A DNA stretch of 64,000 bases. Source: Ophthalmolycus amberensis (lineage: Eukaryota > Chordata > Actinopteri > Perciformes > Zoarcidae). The position numbers were made by a program, and so were the translations under genes. The notes under the pieces were generated by a model. It had not been told where the DNA came from, searched no databases, and saw only the letters and a list, made by a program, of their open reading frames with translations. How positions within the stretch are numbered: position 1 is the first letter of the stretch; each line of letters begins with the position of its first letter. The stretch spans positions 649,001 through 713,000 of the forward strand of contig JAFEUB010001103.1 of the NCBI GenBank assembly GCA_024529925.1. The letters are read 5' to 3'. Positions 23,566-34,498 of the stretch are shown piece by piece.

Positions 23566-23830
23566 TGAGGGGGAGCGCGTTAGGCGGCGGGGCCGGCACT
23601 GCAGCAGACCGCGGTGTATCCAGCGGGCCTCGGGGGTCCGGCGCGCGATGGCAGCGAGGTTGGCGAGGTGATCAAACCTAGAAGTCAGCGAAGCGGCTCC
23701 ACTACAGTCTGAGACGCCTCAAGTGACCGGCTCTTTGATCTCACATCAACACCTCGTGAATGCCAATGCAGAGCAGTAAGGCGAGGGAGGCGGACCATCT
23801 AAGCCCGCTTTAGCAGGCCCGCGGGCCAGT
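23566..23830. promoter_or_regulatory. CpG-rich block upstream of tenm2 exon 2
   Basis: The sequence is unusually GC- and CpG-rich for this intron (GCGTTAGGCGGCGGGGCCGG, GTCCGGCGCGCGATGG, CCCGCGGGCCAG). It lies about 350 bp before the exon at 24161. It could be a small CpG island, an alternative promoter or an enhancer. Confidence 0.3.
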
Positions 23831-23990
23831 ACATACTCCTTCCAGCCGCTACTTTGTTCCTGATTCATGCTGTGTCATCTCTCCCCCTCCCGCCTGCCAC
23901 AACAAAGACCAATTTTCAGCCTCCGCCTCCGTAGTTTCATAATTAGTGTGCCTCTCTGCGTGTGATTGTGGGTTTGTTTGCTAGATATGC

Positions 23991-24040
23991 GCGCGCGTGT
24001 GTGTGCGTGTGTGCGTGCGTGTGTGTGTGTGTGTGTGTGT
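23991..24040. repeat. (GT)n microsatellite with GC interruptions
   Basis: GT-rich tract 120 bp upstream of tenm2 exon 2. Confidence 0.93.
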
Positions 24041-24160
24041 TTGCTAGTGGGAGCATTTGTTTGTGTGGATGTTCTCCATTTACTGCTTTTCTTTTCTTTT
24101 CTTTTTTACCGATGTTACTCCCCACACTCCACCCGTGTAACTCCACTCTCTCCCTCGCAG

Positions 24161-24454
24161 GGGGCAACTTCACCTTGGCCGAGCTGGGGGTGTGCGAGCC
24201 GACACCCCCGCCCCACCCCGCCGCCGTCCCCTACTGTCCCGACCTGGGCCTCCTCCAGAGGGGTTACTCCCTCAGCGCCGGCTCCGATGCCGACTCGGAC
24301 CCCGAGGGGCCGCTGTCCCCGGAGCGAGCCATCCAGCTGTGGTCAGGACGAGGACGGGTAAAGTCCCGCCGAAGCTCGGGAGTGTCCAGTCGCGAGAACT
24401 CCGCCCTCACCCTCACCGACTCTGACAACGACAACAAGTCTGACGACGAGTCAG
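24161..24454 (+). CDS. tenm2: Teneurin-2, second coding exon (cytoplasmic domain)
   Basis: This exon is 294 nt, enters and leaves in phase 1, and continues the cytoplasmic domain from the 9335 exon (the joined codon is GGG, Gly). It encodes NFTLAELGVCEP, then a proline-rich stretch, YCPDLG, RGYSLSAGSDADSD, LSPERAIQLW, a basic stretch GRGRVKSRRSSG, SSRENSALTLTDSDND and an acidic end NKSDDES. The order and wording match vertebrate teneurin-2 closely, including the RRSS basic/serine patch, which could serve as a nuclear-localisation or phosphorylation site in the released intracellular domain. Two small fish-type expansions are visible: extra Pro/Ala residues after CEP and an extra SGR before the basic patch. 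The acceptor is tccctcgcag, the donor is TCAG before gtagga. The 14.6-kb intron before it and the 8.2-kb intron after it are plausible for a teleost tenm2. Confidence 0.95.
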
Positions 24455-26002
24455 GTAGGACAAAGGACTCTTGAAGGATGTGTGTGTCAAAACACAGGCC
24501 CATTGGTTTGAGGGAAAGAGTGAGGGAGAGAGTGAGGGAGTAAGACGTGCGGGAGTGAGAACTGATCGAGGAGGACGCGTCGGACTGACATAGTCTAAAG
24601 GGATTGTGAGTGAGAATATGAATGTTTGTCGATATTGTTGAAATCGTTAGAGCGCCTCTCAAACAGACAGATTATATGAATTGCGAGTGAGTCTGATTTA
24701 TTGATTGATTCTGTTTTCTGATCTGAACAACAGTGGTTGGACCCCCCCCCACCAAACCCCACAGAGCCATTCTTAAATTCGTTCAATAGCACTTAGAACT
24801 CTACCCTCTTGTACCACATATCTGCTGAGATCTCACGACTGGTCTGCCAGTCCAAATCGAAAAAACTAATTGGAGCTGGAGCATTTTATCTTCTGTGATC
24901 CAACAATGAGATGCAAGTCAGAGAGAAGATGCCTTCGAATGCCTGCGAGAGTGCGAGAGTGTGATGTTGCCGGAGCGCCTTTCCATCCCCTGGCAACTTT
25001 TGTTTACTGCCAGCTTCCCATTTCCTCGTTAATCTTGCCACCGCCGCCGTAAACCTGCGCGGATGCTTCGCCGAGGTGTCAATGGAGGTTAATGAAAAGT
25101 GGAAGGAAGGAAAAGCAACAGTCTAATTAATTGAATTCTCGGTGGGAACGTGTATCAGCTGCGGATCAACCTCTGTTGGACTGCGGGCCTCCGAATCAGG
25201 AACAACTTATGTCGGCTGATCAAAACTACTCAACACCTATTAAACACGTCAAGAAACACCTTCCCTGAGACGCGCCTCTCATCCCGCCGCCCGATAATTG
25301 CTTTGTGGTTAATTACCAAGCTAATCTCGCCGCCGCAGATATCAGCCGCAGCCGCCGCTCTCACTCTCGGTCTGTCTCAGGGCCAGGAGAACGCCATTGA
25401 GAGCTCCGTCGCCCGGCATTTTCCAGACCTCGTGAAATTAGCTTCTTAATCCCGCTCTACATTGCGATAATGGCTTGCCTGCAGTATGATCTCACTGAGT
25501 GATGACAGTTGAGAAGATCAAAAGTTGTTGTTTCGTCTTCACTTTCCAGAAAAGGAAACTTCATACGTTGATTTTTCATCATGGGGGTATTTTTTTGTGC
25601 TCCCACAGGATCCAGACATTCACTCGTCTGTTCATTCACTTTGATGATTATGTAGAAAATTGCTAAATTAAAGTCAATTCAACTAAATGCAAGTTTGCCT
25701 TCTACACGGAAGCTTTCAGGGAGGAACCGCCGGCTCTCGCCTCTTCGGCTCGTCTCTTGGTTTCACAGACCAGACATTTAGATCGGGCGGTCTGCATTGC
25801 CGTCGCTGCCAGCGCGATGAGATCAGAGGCGGCGCGCAAAGCCTGATAAAAGCACCAGGTGTGCGAGCGCGTCTGATCAAGTCAACTCGTTAGTTATTTA
25901 GTTGCTCTGAATGAGGAAAATCGCACCCTTTACTCTCGCAAACAGAACATCTGATACCGAATGCACGTCACACCTCAAAAAGCAGCCCGGAGGGAAAAGG
26001 GT

Positions 26003-26070
26003 TTCGCTCCCACCAGACACAACCCAGCCTCTGCGCCCCGAGCGGCGCAGATGCCGAATTTACAAGCGTG
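26003..26070 (+). repeat. 68-bp perfect inverted-repeat unit, copy A
   Basis: Identical, in reverse complement, to 27444-27511 over all 68 bases, with no match beyond either end. It contains CTGCGCC and GGCGCAG arms around CCGAGC. No flanking transposon ends are evident around this copy. Confidence 0.85.
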
Positions 26071-26589
26071 TGCGTTGCTGTCACTGTCTCTTCTATATGC
26101 TACTCTGTCTGTCTACGGGACACCCGCATGCGTGTGAGGAAGTGTAAAACAGGAGCAACGGGAGTGTCAAAACAGCAGGAGGATCTGAGGGTCTAATAAT
26201 AGCGATTGACGGAGGCAGACGGAGCGACAACATCATAAACACATGCTAGCAAATCAAAAAAGACGGTGACGTGCTAAAGCGGCACGCCGCGGCGCTCTCA
26301 TCTCGCCGTGTCTCTTAACAAGCTTCAGAAGTCTCACCTCCACTTGCTTCTCCTCCTCATCGTCTGCCTCCTCTCTCCCGCCTCACGCTCACGCTGCGCC
26401 TCTCGTTATGCTCCTGTCAGTACGGCTTGCCAGCGTGACTGACAGGTGTCCGTTTAAGGGTTCCCCTTCAGGGCAGGAGTGCGCACGTGGATGAGTGTGC
26501 ACGTGCGCCCTATTGCAGATTTCACTACCAAAATAGAAAGCCCTGCAGAGAAATGGTGACAGATATCACAAACCTCAGGGAAAGCACTA

Positions 26590-26591
<2 letters not shown>

Positions 26592-26631
<40 letters not shown>

Positions 26632-26645
26632 TGTGTGTGTGTGTG
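26592..26645. repeat. (GT)n microsatellite
   Basis: GT repeat with one GCGC interruption. Confidence 0.95.
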
Positions 26646-27443
26646 CCAGTTTATTTGTGTCAGCAAGGCTGCAGAGCAATCGCTGGATGAAATCACAGCT
26701 TTGTTTTGCCTCATTTCTTTCAACTTAATTACTCATGAGTCAATTATTGATGAACTCCAAAACAAGTTGAAAATGAGGGAGACGTTCTTGCCATATTTCA
26801 GGTTGCCTCACTGTTTTTTTAAATGGCACGAACAGGACGAGTTGAAAAAAACAACATCACAAAACCCGAGTCAATAACAAATTAAAGAGTGTGATCTTTT
26901 GGATGGATAGCGTTCGTCAGTCATGGTGCCTGGTGCCTTTGCTAGTCTCAACACAATTAGCACCCCATATACACCTTAAGTAAACAAGTAGAACTCACAG
27001 AGAACTTTGAATACTGCTTCCTGGTTTTTTTTGAGCAGAACTTCTGCATGATATAATTATACATATATATATATATACTAGGGGTGTATCGGTTCACAAA
27101 ATTCACGGTTCGGTTCGGTACGATACAGTGGAGCCACGGTTCGGTACGTTTCGGTTCAGTAGAAAAATATAAATGCCAGAGAAATGTACTTGATTTTAAA
27201 ATATATTTATTCATTAAAACTGTGCTACACTGTAGCGTGTCTCACAGCGCAAAAGTGCCCCACTCGAGTAGAACGTTTTTGCCAGTTTGAGAACAGTGGC
27301 TCCACCGAAAACATAATATTTCCCACAATTTAAGCTTCTGCATTTTCCATATGCACTAGTATTATTATACTATTACTATTATTATATTATACTAGTATTA
27401 TAACTTTTAATTTCTTTTAACTTGTCTTGTTCTGTGTTTTTCT

Positions 27444-27511
27444 CACGCTTGTAAATTCGGCATCTGCGCCGCTCGGGGCGCAGAGGCTGGGTTGTGTCTG
27501 GTGGGAGCGAA
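27444..27511 (-). repeat. 68-bp perfect inverted-repeat unit, copy B
   Basis: Reverse complement of 26003-26070 with no mismatch. This copy lies inside the hAT element, immediately left of the SINE-like fragment. Confidence 0.85.
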
Positions 27512-27526
27512 CTATGTGTTTCTTGT

Positions 27527-27608
27527 GTTGCTGCCTGTCTTGGCCAGATCTCCCTTGCAAAAGAGATTTTTAATCTCAATGGACTACCTGGTTAAATAAA
27601 GGTTTTAA
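27527..27608 (+). repeat. Fish SINE-like repeat fragment nested in the hAT element
   Basis: The words GGCCAGATCTCCCTTGCAAA, GAGATTTTTAATCTC and ACCTGGTTAAATAAAGGTTT belong to a very common interspersed repeat of spiny-rayed fish genomes, recognised from its wording; the class is not certain. GAGATT and AATCTC form a small hairpin. The fragment lies next to the 68-bp unit. Confidence 0.5.
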
Positions 27609-27772
27609 TTCAAACGTATTGTTCGGTTCGTCATGCGTACCGAACCGTGAGCCTCGTACCGAACGGTTCAATACGAATACGCGTATTGTTACACCCCTAA
27701 TATATACATATATATATGTATAATTAACCACCAGTCTCATCCGGCAAAATCCCTTTAAAAAACACACGGTAA

Positions 27773-28523
27773 AGGTGCGTTCACACCGGACGCGTCGATT
27801 TTTTGACGCGCGTCGAGATTACATACAAAGTCTATGCACAGACGCGATGAGACTGGCGTTGCAAAATCGGCCAACGCGTGAGTTGAAATTTTTCAACTTC
27901 TGCGAAATAATCGCAAACTAGTTAAAAACTATGTGTATACATGTGTGTGTGTAAACCATATGGTACAAACAATGAATAGACGCTGCCGTATTTACTAGTT
28001 ATTGAGTGCTGGTGGAGCTGCTACGATGTTAGCATAGCCTAGCACCGATCCATCAGAGCTCCATTGAGAAGACAAGTAGCCTACAAATCGGCATCATTAT
28101 GTAGTTATTTCGGAGTCCCTTTTTGTCGGTTTATTTTCCGTTGAATCACAGCCAGATCAGTTTATGTTGTGTTCCTACAGCTGTAGTAAACAGCGACCGG
28201 TGGCTTGCTAGACACAGTGAATACAGCTCGATGAAATCCACGGAGCTCCTCTGAACAATATTATGAACCAGACATGACGGCGTTTGGCATTCCGACGTTT
28301 GAGGGACTTCCACAACACGTACAAAGCAGCAATTGTCCTTATTCCTTTCATGGTTGATAGCGGAAAGAAATGACGGCCAGGTGAACGGCTTCCAGTCGAT
28401 AAACCACGCCCCCTCTCCGGCGCTACGCGATTTTGCGGCGTTTGGTGTGAACACGACCGGCGGCGCGTTGGACGCGATTTTGCGGCGCGTCAAAAAATCG
28501 ACGCGTTTGGTGTGAACGCAGCA
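27773..28523. mobile_element. PIF/Harbinger-type non-autonomous DNA transposon, copy 2
   Basis: The 751-bp element is flanked by TAA (27770-27772 and 28524-28526). The ends are AGGTGCGTTCACACC on the left and GGTGTGAACGCAGCA on the right, forming inverted repeats that continue inward with CGACGCG-type motifs. The interior is closely similar, in reverse, to copy 1: shared words include the CTACAGCTGTAGTAAACAGC region and the GGAGCTCC region. It is non-coding apart from broken frames. Confidence 0.75.
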
Positions 28524-30249
28524 TAAGAAGGTGAGTGCTTGACATCACTCCGTCGAAGCCAACATGAATCTCGGAAAAAAGGAGACTTTTATCCAGCAAC
28601 ACCCTGATGGAACGTCAAAACATCCACAATAGAGCACTGAAACGAGAGTACATTTCAGGTCCAGATACCGCTGCTCGAACGCCTGCCATGTAGGCAGACT
28701 TCTAGTGGATCATGCCCTCGCACTCTGGATCTGCAACCACAGTTGGGGGCAGAGCCATAGCTATTATGGACTTCTCAACAGGCATGCAGCCGTCACAGCG
28801 ATCATTGATGCCATCCCGCCTACTAGCTGCTTAAGCTTTCGGATAAAGCGGTTTTCCTCCCAACTGAAATTAAGCGAGGGAGCGAGCGAGGCTACCGAGC
28901 TCCTCCAGGCACGTGCCTGCTCTCGTTAGATCTTCCCCAGCTGCAACGTGGAGAACCTGCTGTGTTTGGATGGGGAGGGACATGGGGCCTCCCACTTCCT
29001 GGTTGTAAGACTGGCCAGATAAGCTGCCAGGGACAGCTCCGTAGGAGGAGGATTGATTAAGCCAACCTTCTCCGCCCTACTAGATCCAAATACTGTCCCA
29101 TAACCGAGCGGTTTGTGCCATGAGGTTAACTCAGAGATCAAATCAAAGGCGTTTCTTCACCAATTATAAAAATCTCTCAAACTGTGACGGCTTCTGAGAT
29201 GGCAGGTTACCACCAACAAGAACCGTTAAACCCGTCTTTGAGCAGGTCCCACAGAGCTAACTAACCCAACTTGGCAGAGGTGTTCTTCACGAAGTATATG
29301 GTATATATTGATATTTTCATAACTCACCATGTTAGTCAATGGAGGGGATTTGCGCAGTTTTCATGGTGATGGTTCAGTTTAGTTTGGAAGTTTTCTTTCC
29401 AACAGTCTGAGAGAAGACTTATTATGGAAGCAAAATAGCCCAAAATCTCAAAAATGGCCGGCGCATTAATAAAATTGTTATTGACCGAGCTGTAGAATCA
29501 CAGTATGAATTCCAACAATAATACGCACACATATTGTGCAAACACACAGATTGACTTTCAGAGGCCGTAAACACTTCAAATAAAACACCCAGATGACGGA
29601 GGCGCCTGACTAGTGTGCAGGTGTACAAATCCATCCTTCTCCTCTGCAGACCTCTGGCACCTGTTAAATCAGTTTCTAAAATAAACTCTGTGATTATTTT
29701 TTCATTTGTTTGTTTTCATTTACTGCTAAATTCCAATTACCGACAAGTATGTAAAGCCGGTTAAATTAGTTTCCTAAATGCAACTCAGGGATTTCTTCCC
29801 TACATCCAGCTTTATTGTCAAGTATTGAATAAAGACACTTTGCTTTTATTGCCCCTTCCAGACACTATTAAAATAAAGAGACTAAAACGTTGACTTGGCA
29901 GGGCCAATCCGAGTTTCGTTTGCACAAGCAGCACAGTGAGACAAACAAATGCGGGGCGTGGAGAGCGGCAGTGGGAGATTTCATTTTGGCAAAGTGGAGG
30001 AGGAGATTTACTGTCACGCTGTGCACCGCCTCGTAAAATGTCCGTCTGGAAACACAGGCGGGAGAATAGGAGCGCTTGTAAATTCCCACAGCAGTGCCTG
30101 ATGACTGCATCCAAACTGCATTGATCAGGAGGGAGAATGATTAAAACATGCATTAGATGAAATAAGATCAGGCTTTGACATTGATTTAAACCTGAAGCCC
30201 AGGGCGGACTTTATGGCCACAATCCATAGTCCAGCGCTCTACACATGCT

Positions 30250-30275
30250 TGTGTGTGTGTGTGTGTGTGTGTGTG
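30250..30275. repeat. (GT)n microsatellite
   Basis: Pure GT repeat. Confidence 0.93.
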
Positions 30276-31578
30276 CCCCCTCATTAAAGATCACCCTTTC
30301 TCCATTGTTTTCCGTCAACAAATCTTGGCTTTACTCACTACGGCCGACTTTATGTACTCGCCCCGGCCCCGCCCAATCAACACACGCACTCCGATTGGCC
30401 GCTCTCAGGCGACGTCTCCTCTCCTCCTTCCCTTCTCCGGCTCAATCTCTCCATCTGGTCCGACTGGATAATAAATCATAGGGCGGTATTGTGACGTATG
30501 TGACAGGATGTATTAATCTGGTAATTAGAGAATGAAAAGGTGGCGCTAAATTTAGTCTGGCCTTTCCGCCTAACCCCCGCACCCCTATCTGGGCATGCTC
30601 AAATGCCTGGTTTCCCTCACTGGCTCCCTTCATTTGTTGGAGAATTTCTTTGCTCTTAGAAGTTGGTTTATGTTTCTTAAACTTTATGTTAATTCTCTCT
30701 TTTTTCTTTCTTTCTTTGACAAGCAGAAAAACTTTTACAAATGCCCCACATCTGCATTTTGTATTTATTATTTGGGTAGCTGTAGCTGTAATTATGCTTT
30801 ATAAAAGCCGCGTTGGGCAAAGTGATTCCTGATTAACTAATCAAATCTGCTAGCACAGGTGGCAGAGTGCCTGCACCCGTGCTGTCCTCTTTATTCTTTA
30901 TTTTTCTTTATATACCACTATAAATCAAACCAAATCAACCACGCTCACGTCAGCTGGTGTGTCGTTGCTTTCGGGAATGTTTCGAAGTGGCGTGCTCAAA
31001 GGATTGTCTTGCAATCAAGGTAAATTAAGATAATGTTTAATCATGATCATTTAGAATTTTGAATTAAAAAGGGCTCTGTACTTTGGAATACATGTTATAA
31101 TTATATGTCATGCCGTGATTGTAGGAGCCTTTTCTTTCCCACTCGCAGCACCAGTAACTCGGTCCATGCAGCTCCTGTCTATCAAATCAAAGCAACACTT
31201 ATAGAGTTGGACTGGCGGGGTCCCCTAAGACCGCCGGTTGTCCCCTCAGGGTCTCTGTGTGCGCGTGTGAGTAAGAAACTGAGAGCTAAGGCTTGCGCGT
31301 GAGCGTTGGGGGCATTAGCCTCTGATTGAGTTTTCGGAGAGCAACGCGGGGTGCGAAAAAGGCTCGACAATGGTCTAACAGAATTAGTAGCTTGTGATGA
31401 ATGGTGTGTGAGAGCAGCACTGACAGCTCGCTTTCACAAACACACGCCAAAGTGAGTGCGTGCGCGCGTCTGACGGGCATGTACGCCTCCACACTTCACC
31501 TACTGGTTCAAGGACTTTTTGTCCGTGCAGCGAGAGCTCAAATGCTGGAATGAGCAAAGTAGCGGTGGACACACACTT

Positions 31579-31602
31579 ACACACACACACACACACACAC
31601 AC
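31579..31602. repeat. (CA)n microsatellite
   Basis: Pure CA repeat. Confidence 0.93.
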
Positions 31603-31809
31603 ATGCGCGTGGGGTGTATGTGTAAGTGCCCGTATTTGGGTTAAGCCTAGAGTCTGCAAAATGCCCCGTGGTCAAGATCAATAAAGATTGGTTCATTCAA
31701 AATACTGAACTCATACGTGTTCACAAACACAGGCGATGAATAGAAACATTTGCTTGGACCAGAAGTGAGGACACGCACAAAGAAGGACACACACACAGGG
31801 AGGAAAGTG

Positions 31810-31811
<2 letters not shown>

Positions 31812-31841
<30 letters not shown>
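31812..31841. repeat. (CA)n microsatellite
   Basis: Pure CA repeat. Confidence 0.93.
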
Positions 31842-31844
<3 letters not shown>

Positions 31845-31943
31845 ATGCATAAGAGCAGTGTTTAATAAAAGCCTCGGGATATTGATCACAGTAGATGGAT
31901 GCTAACTCACATTAAAGGGAGTCAAGCCCGGAGTGATGGAGAG

Positions 31944-31972
31944 AGGAGGAGGAGGAGGAGAAGAAGAAGAAG
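31944..31972. repeat. (GGA)n(GAA)n tract
   Basis: Purine trinucleotide repeats GGA then AGA, about 700 bp before the 51-nt exon. Confidence 0.9.
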
Positions 31973-32675
31973 TGGAGGAAAACATGAACGGATGAATAAA
32001 TGGAAAGGGAGAGATGAAGGAGGGATTTTCACACACAGCTGACATTGACGGCATTGGACAAAAAAAAAAAAAGAAGTTATTGTTGTGAGGATGCGGCAGG
32101 TGCATCTGCAGTGAGGGCCCACCCTAACTAACAGTACTATGATCAGGTGGCAGAGAGTCACAGCGGGGGGAATCCGGGGCGTCGGATTTGTAACTTGCTG
32201 ACGACCGTGCTGCCGCCCTAATAGGGAATTTAGTTAGCCGTAATGGCCTCTCATGCCATCTTCAAAACCTGCCGGAGAGAGAGAGAGAGAGAGCAAATTG
32301 AGAATTCTCCAGCCAATTATGAGCGATCATATTTTCCTCTGCATGTCTCTGAAACTAGTTTAGTCGTTTAATGGTCAGCGCTTTGCCTCCTAATGAAGGC
32401 TGGAGGTATCAGATTGAGTGTAACAACAGGGGGGTGAAGAAATGTGGATGATGGGAGGCCGCAGTCACTTTTACCATTTATTTACTTCACTCTTTATTCA
32501 TTTACTTGTTTGTTTATTCCATATCTTGTATCCATTTTGAATTCAGTTCTACGTTTCTTCCTTGTCCAGTTTATTTTACTCACACACTCACGCTTTCTGT
32601 CTGTCATAACCCTTCTTTTGTTTGTTGTCTTGTTTTTCTTTCTTTCTTTCTTTCCTCCCACTCCCTCTCCCCCAG

Positions 32676-32726
32676 CATACCTAGATGATGAGGAGGATCA
32701 GGATCCGTTTGGGGACTATGTAATCA
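32676..32726 (+). CDS. tenm2: Probable 51-nt cassette exon of tenm2 (acidic insert)
   Basis: The stretch is flanked by a long pyrimidine tract ending cctctcccccag and by the strong donor gtaagt. It is 51 nt, exactly 17 codons, and reads open only with phase 1 entry and phase 1 exit, the same phase left by the exon at 24161-24454. Joined there, the codon is GCA and the peptide is AYLDDEEDQDPFGDYVI. The insert is strongly acidic and extends the acidic end of the previous exon. It carries a DPF tripeptide, a motif known in other proteins to bind the clathrin adaptor AP-2 alpha ear, and two tyrosines next to acidic residues; function is inference. Skipping it keeps the frame, so it is probably optional. 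I do not recall this peptide from a characterised isoform. The alternative is a chance pair of splice-like sites, which the codon-exact length, frame and strong sites make less likely. Confidence 0.6.
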
Positions 32727-34481
32727 GTAAGTCACGTCTGACTGTGGCCTCTCCTAGATTACTCGGCCCACCTTTGGCCCATCTGCTTCTGTGTGATTGT
32801 GTCTGATGTGCTTCTGTGCCCTCTGCTGCCTTTGTCTGTGCGTGATTCACTGTTTTGTCTATAAGTTGATGTGTTGTCGTGGGTTTTTTTTTTTTTATGA
32901 AAGAGGCTGTTGCACACAATGTAATAGATTCAAACTGGGCTCCAGCTGAGAGTACGACATTATCCCCGAGTCGGTTCAAAGGCTTGCTCTTTTTGAAAGT
33001 GTGATTGCACATATTATTGTAATTGCCGGAATGAAGCATTTTCTTCAGCTCATTGTTCAACGTTGCCAGGACGTTGGTATTAAGGTGGAAAGAAACAAGG
33101 ACAGTCGAATAATTGCTTTCTGTGCATTACTCTTGTTTCATCCGATACAAGCCGACCAATTGTTCTCTTTCACATGCCCCATCTACATTCACGGGCTCCT
33201 TTCATTATGATCTCCTGTTCATTAGAGCACATCCAACTGGTTAATCTCTTTGCACTTGATCAGAGAAAATTTCCCAGAGGGTGAGTTTTTTTTTTTTCTT
33301 TCTCTCCCTCCTCGACTACCGGAAACTCCGCCGTATTTACTCGCGTCTCGGAGATTGTTAGTCTCTGCGAGCGCGAATTAGTGTTAATGTTCGTGTTATT
33401 GGGCTGTGGAGTTTTCATCTGTTTTCATTAGTTGAATGAGAGTGAGAGAGAGTGAGAGAGAGTTGACTGCAGGAAGGAAGGAAACTCAACCGAGGTGAAG
33501 GTTATTTTGTTTCATGCCATACGGGTTGTATAATAGGATTTGTCGGGCACATTATGAACATGTTAGACGTGATACTTTAGGTCACAACCTCGGAGTGAAT
33601 AGCAAAGGAGTAAGACATCCAGCAAAGAGCGGAGGAGATAACGGAGCACAGGTTCTCTGTGCATGGAATCATGTAAAGGTTAATCTTCTTGAAGCACTTT
33701 TATATAAAAAAGAAAGAGGTGAAATCAGGTTTTACAGCGCGCAGGCATAGGGACAGTAGGTGAACTCACATATATATGAAATCAAGTATTCTATTGATTA
33801 TTTAATTAGTTAATAGAGTAATCGGATAAAGAGCAGTAGCAAATATGCAAAAGAGCAGATAAGATGGCATAACTAATTGTTTCTTTTTTTAGAAAAATCA
33901 ACATTTGAATTGCATACAATAATATTATCTGACAAAAGTAAGCCCTGTTAGTGCAGGTAAGTGCCATATTATATTCTAAGTGTCAAGGTTTCAGAAAAAT
34001 GGTTTCAACAGTCCCGAAGTCAGTGTAAACCTTCATCTATAGTGATCGTTTGTGCAAAAACCCACTTATTTCAAATTATTAGGAAATATATGATTGTATA
34101 TTTATTGATATACTTGCTTTGATTACAAGAAAAAAGTTTTAATTATGTATTATAAGCTGCTTATTCCTAGTATATTTTTTCTGATATGTGTTTTATGTTT
34201 CTGTGAAAACATCTCCTTCAAAAACTAAATTTTACCAGATGATATATCTTCGCTCAGTAGACTTTTGTCCTGAATAGAGCTTGAACGCAACATATCGTAA
34301 CTCGGTGGAACCTCCGTTAACGGCAGCCGTTAGTCGTTATTTAGCCAAGCAGGACTCTGCTGTCCACCTAGCATTAGCTAGCTCTCTTTCTGCCGATTTA
34401 AACACATATTTATCGTCCAATTCTATCGGAACTCCGTTGATTAGCGGCTCCGCAAACCAGCGGCCCGGAGATGGCGTGGAC

Positions 34482-34498
34482 GGGGGGGGGGGGGGGGG
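34482..34498. repeat. G homopolymer, 17 bases
   Basis: Seventeen consecutive G. It follows a stretch (34290-34480) that resembles the 5' part of a fish mobile element but has no recognisable domain. Confidence 0.9.

Larger units (their letters stand above)
9561..24160 (+). other. tenm2: Intron between tenm2 coding exons 1 and 2
   Basis: This 14.6-kb intron starts gtgagt and ends cgcag. It contains a percomorph repeat fragment near 9750-9890, a diverged duplication near 15.3-15.5 kb, an AGTTCA-rich repeat relic near 16.5 kb, a LINE-tail-like fragment near 19.63 kb, GT/CA/CT microsatellites, a C-tract array at 22.7 kb and a CpG-rich block at 23.57-23.83 kb. No other gene was found. Confidence 0.85.
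27079..27699. mobile_element. hAT-type non-autonomous DNA transposon
   Basis: The 621-bp element begins TAGGGGTGTA and ends TTACACCCCTA, with perfect 8-bp duplications ATATATAC at 27071-27078 and 27700-27707. Subterminal regions are rich in CGGTTCGGTA / TACCGAACCG words on opposite strands. Eight-base duplications and these ends indicate the hAT superfamily. A SINE-like repeat and a 68-bp unit are embedded in it. Confidence 0.8.
24455..32675 (+). other. tenm2: Intron after tenm2 coding exon 2
   Basis: This 8.2-kb intron starts gtagga and ends cccccag if the 51-nt exon is used. The central part, 25.9-28.6 kb, is a cluster of mobile elements: a 68-bp repeat unit, a hAT element with a nested SINE-like repeat, and a PIF/Harbinger-type copy. 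28560-29150 has a repeat-like look but I could not classify it. The rest is unique-looking intron with CA/GT and GGA/GAA tracts. Confidence 0.8.

Noticed and set aside
23962..24474. 170-codon frame beginning upstream of tenm2 exon 2
   Set aside because: The start lies in the GT repeat; only the part from 24161 is real and it is reached by splicing.
28560..29150. Possible retroelement fragment
   Set aside because: The wording looks repeat-derived, but no diagnostic motif could be read, so no class was assigned.
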